The notes below the pieces were generated by a model, which did no database searches, was not told where the DNA came from, and saw only the letters and a list, made by a program, of their open reading frames with translations. The position numbers and the translations under genes were made by a program. Shown piece after piece: positions 58,067 through 64,000 of a stretch of DNA of 64,000 nucleotides (position 1 is the stretch's first letter; every line of letters begins with the position of its first letter). The DNA is from Blastobasis lacticolella (lineage: Eukaryota; Arthropoda; Insecta; Lepidoptera; Blastobasidae), in the NCBI GenBank assembly GCA_905147135.1, contig LR990050.1, positions 13,204,001 to 13,268,000 on the forward strand. The letters run 5' to 3'.

Positions 58067-59090
58067 CGAGTGAAACTTACTATGGACGGCACTTTGGTAT
58101 GTATTCTTTGTTTTTGCGAAACTTAATTTAGATTACTCATGTCAAATATTCCCCTCTTTTAACAAAAAGAAATAGTGTTACTTGAATAATTTGCGTAGTT
58201 CTAAATTAGCCAGCTAAAGTTTATTCAATGAAGTTAAAGTAAATGCTTAGATTTAGATTCATTTAGCAGTGTGGTTTGACACCACAATTAAATTAATTGC
58301 TTAAATTTCTGCAGATAAATAAAACGATTATTTTTTTATTTTTTAAGTTTTACTAATACAATTATTTTCTTCTATTGCATAACAATGGTGTACAACGGTT
58401 CGCTTCACCTTCGAGAACAACATTGCAATGCAACGCTGGACTGGTAGCCTCAACGTGATTGTTTCAACATGGGACGATGGTAGACAATCTGCGAGTGTTG
58501 CGTACATGACTGAGAAATGATGTGATATTGACAGTTCCTCTTTATCTGGTGAGTCCTATACATAATTATTATTTGGTAAAAACCTGTGCTGAAAAGAGGC
58601 TCCCTAGCAGATTTTAAGAGTTATTTACTTTGATAATTCAGAAATGTATTCTGACAGAAACACTATTGATGCCCTTAGTAGAGAGAAGGGCAGGTTAATT
58701 TGTATCTTTAGTGAAACTACAAATAGAAAGAATGTAAACAAAACAAAAAGAACGTCATTTATGGTCAGTGTAACAAATTGTTGGTAAAGATGTCAAAAAC
58801 TACTACCAAGTTTAATAAATATTAGCCTTTGCGGGTACCTATGTCAAATAAAGAATTATGTTAAATCCCTCTAAATGTTACAGTACACTGTGTTAAAATT
58901 AAAAAAGTGACATTTAATCTAAGATTATTTTACCATCTTGAAACACGCTATGATTTAACGTATTACCAACATCACGTCAGTTATCGGAAAACAAGAATAA
59001 GAAATACTTGAAAGCATAGTCCTATTATTTTTATAAATTGAGTACGTAAGCATCGTTATGGTGGTACTGCTGCTGATTGACTTCTTCTTG
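58067..59090. other. Interior of LTR-like unit, nothing recognised
   Basis: AT-rich, no frame longer than about 60 codons with any motif. Confidence 0.4.
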
Positions 59091-59290
59091 ATCGTTACCT
59101 CACTGCTGAGGATCGTGACATCTTCGGAGTTTGTCTCCATCGGTCGCCTGATGTAATGCGACGTTGACGGATGTATCGTTCGGATATTTGGTCCGCCCAT
59201 CTCTTCGGACTTCGGCCTCTGGGTCTCTTGCCTTCGACTTTTCCCGTCACCATAAATTGTTCCAGATTGCTGATTAAGTTAATATTTGAT
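59091..59290 (-). mobile_element. RTE-like LINE C-terminal fragment
   Basis: The minus strand encodes SNLEQFMVTGKVEGKRPRGR followed by SPKRWADQI, a well-known insect LINE tail, then decays. The longer frame to 59610 continues into unrelated sequence, so only this part is supported. Confidence 0.7.
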
Positions 59291-60572
59291 AATAACAGTG
59301 TGGCAGGGATGCCGTAGCAGTGAGTTTGTGGAACAATTAGCTGGTGTACTTTAGGATGTTGTATCTTAGAGATAGGATAGGCTTTGAATGTGCAAAATTT
59401 CAATAATGACCCAGTAAAGATCTCCGCGATTTCTATGCGAGCGGGAGGGTGCCAACATGTATCGAAAAAAAAAAGATAAAAATTGTTAGCGTGTTTGTTT
59501 ACATTTAACAGGAGACATTCGAACGAACTTTTCCATATTTCAGTATGTTTGTTATTGTGGTCGTAGTTTCCCAATGTTATAGAAGATATCCGCGGTAACA
59601 ATGGGATCACTCATATACGTTTCTTTTAATACTACAAAACGGAAAAAAGGGGTAGTTTGGTTAGTAATGTAATTTTATGTTGGTATCAAGTTATTAATCG
59701 AAAGAAAAAGTAAATACGAGTAAGTGAACTGATTGACGGTAGATAATTTCGATTTATGTTTTGAGTAACTAAAGATAAACCTGTGACTTAGTTCGACCGA
59801 AAACCATTTGTTCTATGTTAATATGACTTAGTTTGACCTGGTTATAGACTTTGTTAGACGGATCTATCTAAGAAGCTAACTCAATATGTGACGTCTATCG
59901 AGCCGAGGTTTTTATAAGATTTATGTGATTTCTTAAAGTTTCGTAATTCGCATCATCGGATGGAGGTGATCGTGTTTTATCACTGATGGTGGGCTGATGG
60001 AGCCTATGGGAGAGTTTTATGGTTGCTTACCGGCCTGATGGAGGCTATGGGAGCGTGGCTAATAGAAGGTAGTTGTTTCAATCTTTGTGAGAATGTGTTG
60101 AACGATAACGATGATGAGAAAGTCCAGATATTTTTGTGATAGTTCAATAGCCGGTTTTATAAGTTATTTTTAGCTTCGAGTACTGAAATTTCCTTGATTA
60201 CTGATATAAAATAACTATTCTGAGTTCTGTTGTTGTGCCAGTAAGATGAGACAGTGTAAGCAATGGTGAGATTTCATATCCTTCTGTCAGTACAAGTTTT
60301 TAAGTACCTGAATTGTTGTTGAGGTCAAACATCCAGATTTATTTGGCTGACTTGGAGTGACCCGGGAGTCATGTGTGTGACTCATTGGGCTAAGAGCCCC
60401 GAAAGTCTCGGATGTTGTGGCTGTAGATAGCAAATTTTATTTTGTAATTTTTTTTTAGAAGGCGGCTTGATATGGGATGCCTTCGTTATTACAAACATTG
60501 TTAAATGGTTTCAAAATGGGAGCTTAAACGTAACGTAAAGTCTAGATAGAGTATACTCGTTCGAACAGTTAA

Positions 60573-60603
60573 ATAATTTTTTTTTTTTTTTTTTTTTTTT
60601 TTT
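60573..60603. repeat. Poly-T tract
   Basis: About 30 consecutive T residues; it may be the poly-A tail of a minus-strand retroposed sequence inside the unit. Confidence 0.7.
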
Positions 60604-60780
60604 GTAGAGATGGCACCGTAAACAGTCGTTCGGATCTGTGACGATTACTTGTTGTGTAACTCGTAGACCGTTATTACGGGTTATGATAGCAGATAGACTG
60701 TAACCTATCACTGACTTAGTACAGATTTGGTCGAAGGATTGACCACGAGCTGAGAATCTATAGACAAAGCTATTTATTTG

Positions 60781-61035
60781 TCCCGCCTGTGTGGCTCCCG
60801 TCTGTGTGGCTCCCGCCTGTGTGGCTCCCGCCTGTGTGGCTCCCGCTTGTGTGGCTCCCGCCTGTGTGGCTCCCGCCTGTGTGGCATCCCGCCTGTTTGG
60901 CATTTCGCCTGTGTGGCATAGTCTGTGCGACATTAAGTCTGTGAGGCATTCTACCTGTATGGCATTTCGCCGGTGTGGCATTTTTATGTGTGGCATTTTG
61001 CCTCTGTGAAATTTACCCGTGTGTGACATCTTACC
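60781..61035. repeat. 15/16-bp tandem array
   Basis: Seven nearly identical 15-bp units TCCCGCCTGTGTGGC (60781-60885) pass into about nine increasingly diverged units of about 16 bp (CCTGTGTGGCATTTCG type) up to 61035. The frames reading VAPACVAPAC or ATQAGATQAG are by-products. Confidence 0.9.
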
Positions 61036-61109
61036 TGTATCGTGCTATGGTAGACGTGACACAGGATATATGATGAATAAACTCATAGTTTGACGATTAG
61101 AGTGGCACT

Positions 61110-61275
61110 GACCAGAGTGACACCCAACCTGTGTGGCACCTAGTCTGTGTGGTATTTCGCTTGTGTGCAGGTCCAGTTGCGTGGCGGCCTGGTTGCGTGG
61201 CGGCCTGATTGCGTGGCGGCCCGACTGATGGCGTCCGTCGTGTGGTGGTTCGTCGCCTGTGTGTCATTTCTCCTG
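61110..61275. repeat. Second G/T-rich tandem array
   Basis: Three 16-bp units of the TTGCGTGGCGGCCTG type (61164-61225) sit between decayed CCTGTGTGGCA units, so the two arrays probably share an origin. Confidence 0.8.
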
Positions 61276-61916
61276 TATGGTAACATTACTTATTCTTTTT
61301 AAATTAGGATGGCGCTGACGGATGACCAAAAATCATATGGCATTTAATGAAGGAGTGTTTCAATCCCACTCGAAGTAACATTGGGTCTTTTGCTGAGTAC
61401 TGAAAATTTGATGTAGGTATGTCACATATTTGTAGTGAATCTAAGTACCTACAGTAATGGACGTCGGGGACGATACGCGAGCTCTGTGATTGGGGCTTGT
61501 TTCCCACTCAACAAGAGCATCAAGGGGAAAACACTGGTGACGATGATTAAACCTTCTTCATTGGTGGTAATTGTGATACGGTTTATGAACCGTCTGGTGT
61601 TATACCTTGTCACGCCTCTCTAATGAACTGAAGTCGTAGCTGAATTTATGTCGGCAACTTATAAAGAATAATTTATGTACAAGATGATGTTGTTATCTCT
61701 CAATCTACAGAAGTTTAGTATGATAAATGATAATGGACGTATGTTTTATGTGAAGAATTGGTGGGTTAATGCAGTCGTGATAGATCCAATCACATGATTC
61801 ATAAGACTTATTTGGGTGATGTGTTGTGGTCAGAAGTGACCGAGCGAATATAGTACTGTGCTATGGTTTTCATGTTTCAGATTACACACGAGGACGTGTG
61901 TACAGCAGGACGGCCG

Positions 61917-62376
61917 TGACGGATCACGGTCAATAGTATGGACTCATGTGGTCAATAGTACGGACTCATGACGATGGAAACGGAAGTGGGAGTGCGCCCT
62001 CTGGTGGGGCGTGCTGACAGAGTCTCGACGGCACGACTCGGGCCGAGTGGCGGCCATTCTTGGCGCGACCGCCGCCGAGGAGTGACGCGTCTTGAAACTG
62101 TCTCCACATTTCGTTTATAGAAAGTGTTATTTACGTTTGAAAATAAAGTAATTTTAAAATCACTTTTGAAATAAGAAAGTTAATCACCTCAACTGCCTAC
62201 ATTGTGATACTGCTCTGATTTCAAGTGAAATTATAAGTGATGTGCAAAAATGAATTGGAATAAATACAGTGGAGTAAATGTGAACCTTTTCTTTAATTTA
62301 TCTGGACGATCTAATACTGATATCACCACCCTGATGACAATGATCCTGATACACCCTTTCCTTCACGCGACGACAT
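61917..62376. repeat. Right terminal direct repeat (putative LTR)
   Basis: Identical by eye to 57276-57735 (offset 4641). It ends CGACA followed by TATT, the target duplication. The sequence before it (CAGGACGGCCG) is not a polypurine tract; a TTTCAG acceptor-like site lies at about 61875-61880. Confidence 0.75.
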
Positions 62377-62560
62377 ATTCATAAAATTCGGTTTCGCCAT
62401 TTTCCCGCAGGGACCACATTTTTGGGATTAATTATGGGGAATTCTGGGTTAGAAAAGTTAGATTAGACTATTAAACATACATCCTTCTAAACTTTTCACA
62501 TTCGCAGTTGCATCATACATGCATCCGTACAAAGTTACACATTTATAATATTAGTAGGAA
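62376..62560. repeat. Right part of the RTE-like repeat split by the LTR-like unit
   Basis: CATAAAATTCGGTTTCGCCA, TTCCCGCAGGGACCAC and the terminal TTATAATATTAGTAGGAAT continue the repeat whose start lies at 57238. Confidence 0.65.
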
Positions 62561-64000
62561 TAGAATTAACCACACAGTGGAATGAATGATGATAGAAAAT
62601 ACAAGAATATTAATACAATATGCCTATTTAACTTTTTTATTCTAAAATATAGAATAGAATACTTTTCCGTATCTTCAAAAGTTAAAGAGTAAGTGCAACG
62701 GACTAAATGCAAGTGGAAATACAAATATTATTTTACAATAAGCACAAAATATAAAGATACTGTAGTTCCAGCATAAATGCTGTCATTAGACTCTTTGTGG
62801 GGTTCGTGGCTGGTTATTTCGCAAAATGTAATTATCGAAGTTGTCATGTGTAGAAACAGCAAACAAGGGTGCAAAAATATATATTATTGGACTTTGAGGC
62901 AAAGTGGTCCAATTGTGGCCATCACGTAACTTAAATACTTACTTTGTAGCACGAGCCTGGTTCGTTTTCTTTTAGTTTCAGGTTATATTTAAAGCAATTA
63001 TAAGTACCGGAGGAATTTATTTATTTTTCATGTTAAGCACAGGTTGTCTACAGACCCAGTAGTACAGATCTGGACGTTGTAGCACCTTCTTATTATGAAA
63101 GCCGACTGGGTATGTGTTATTATGTACTTAGTTGTGAAGGGATGACGACTGTTAATTTATACGTATTTATGACAATTGTCTTATCTTATGACTTATTTTG
63201 AGACAAATTACATACGAATTGTAACGTGAATGTCATTTATCCCTTCAGCCCTTATAATACACCGGTGCATAAATTACTAAGTGACACCAGTCCTTACTGT
63301 CACATTTAAATCAGAGTAAAATTGCGTTGTGTTTAAAAAGCCACATACGTAGAAAACAGGTAAGGTTAGGTTGAGTGGAAGAAATTTCATTTTGGGGTAA
63401 GCCCGCCTTATTTCGTAAAATTATATTTTTTATTCTCATAAAGAGTTTACATACATACATAAAAGTATAGTAAACGTACTGCTCAGTTACCACGCTGTTC
63501 CGAGCCCGTTCCGTTTCACGTAAAAAATGATTTATATTGGTCTCCCGCTATTCCTGTTTACGAAGTGATCGCCGGTACAAAGGCTAAAGATTCATATCAC
63601 ACAAAGTAAATGCGGTCGGCATGATGCGAGAATTTTGACACCAAACTGTTGCGATAACATCTAAAACATCCTAATGTTTTAAACAAACTCCTTTATGTGG
63701 GCTAACTTAATTTTGTGGGAATAAAAGGGATTTTTGTTTCGTATTGTTCGCTGTTATTGATGGCGATATGGATTGGCTTTTTTGAGCAACAGAAGCTGTA
63801 AAAAATGATGTGAAGAACTTTACTGTTTCGTATATTTAAAAAATGAAAGGAAAAAAACTTTGGATGTTTTACCTCTACTTTACTTACATTACAAAGTAAA
63901 AAACGGCCCGTACCAAGTTTACATTGAGATTTAATATTCTAATGATTATTTCTAAAATTGTTGACATGTAATTGTTGTTATTTTCATTTATTAAGTACCC
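62561..64000. other. AT-rich sequence without a gene
   Basis: No repeat family, RNA gene or coding frame recognised to the window end. Confidence 0.45.

Larger units (their letters stand above)
57276..62375. mobile_element. Non-autonomous LTR-retrotransposon-like unit
   Basis: A 5.1-kb unit bounded by direct repeats of about 460 bp that appear base-for-base identical. Each starts TG and ends CA, and the unit is flanked by TATT on both sides (57272-57275 and 62376-62379). The interior (57736-61916) has no gag, protease, RT or integrase frame. It holds a SINE piece, an RTE piece, a poly-T run and two tandem arrays. No convincing tRNA primer-binding site or polypurine tract was seen, so the assignment to a LARD-type derivative rests on the ends. 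Identical terminal repeats indicate recent insertion. Confidence 0.65.

Noticed and set aside
59095..59610. A 171-codon gene
   Set aside because: Only its C-terminal third is recognisable, as a LINE tail; the rest is unrelated sequence in the same frame.
60511..61029. A 172-codon protein with ATQAG repeats
   Set aside because: Translation of the 15/16-bp tandem array and the adjoining poly-T tract.
60781..61035. CRISPR-like regular repeats
   Set aside because: The 15-16 bp units are contiguous without spacers, and the window is clearly eukaryotic.

Overview
The window looks like gene-poor, AT-rich nuclear DNA of an insect, most probably a moth or butterfly (Lepidoptera). The evidence is the repeat content: a tRNA-headed SINE family present about ten times, many decayed 3' ends of RTE-type LINEs whose translations show the usual insect RTE tail motifs (KLKWQWAGHIA, RWTDDL..., GKRPRGRPKKRW, FAQQWASF), CR1/Jockey-like reverse-transcriptase fragments, and several MITEs. 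No complete host protein gene, rRNA, functional tRNA gene or CRISPR array can be supported. Apart from one retrotransposon reverse-transcriptase fragment (459 codons), every open frame is short.

Layout. 0-5 kb: a 310-bp tandem duplication with a third partial copy, a fold-back element, and a possible signal-peptide exon on the minus strand. 6.6-9.2 kb: a three-level nest, in which a piggyBac-like element (TTAA ends) holds a Harbinger-like element (TTA ends), which holds an RTE LINE fragment and an inverted minisatellite. 9.3-9.9 kb: a LINE fragment flanked by a 10-bp target-site duplication (TSD). 10-13 kb: a CpG-rich stretch, a fold-back element, a possible first exon (about 12.0 kb) and SINE copies. 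13.9-16.2 kb: the largest LINE fragment, apparently lying inside a SINE. 16.4-24.9 kb: a CpG-rich promoter-like segment with a possible first exon, RTE remnants, SINEs and a 54-codon small ORF. 25-37 kb: mostly unique sequence without long ORFs, with moderately GC-rich islands that could be regulatory. 38-54 kb: dense decayed RTE/SINE/MITE copies, including a 431-bp hAT-like element next to a SINE that carries a Tc1/mariner-type MITE, and a SINE-containing composite flanked by a 14-bp duplication. 57.3-62.4 kb: a 5.1-kb unit with identical 460-bp terminal direct repeats and a 4-bp TSD, inserted into an older RTE-like repeat. It looks like a young non-autonomous LTR retrotransposon full of G/T-rich tandem repeats.

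The sequence therefore records layered transposition rather than a working gene system. The few candidate host exons, promoters and the small ORF are offered as hypotheses with low confidence.
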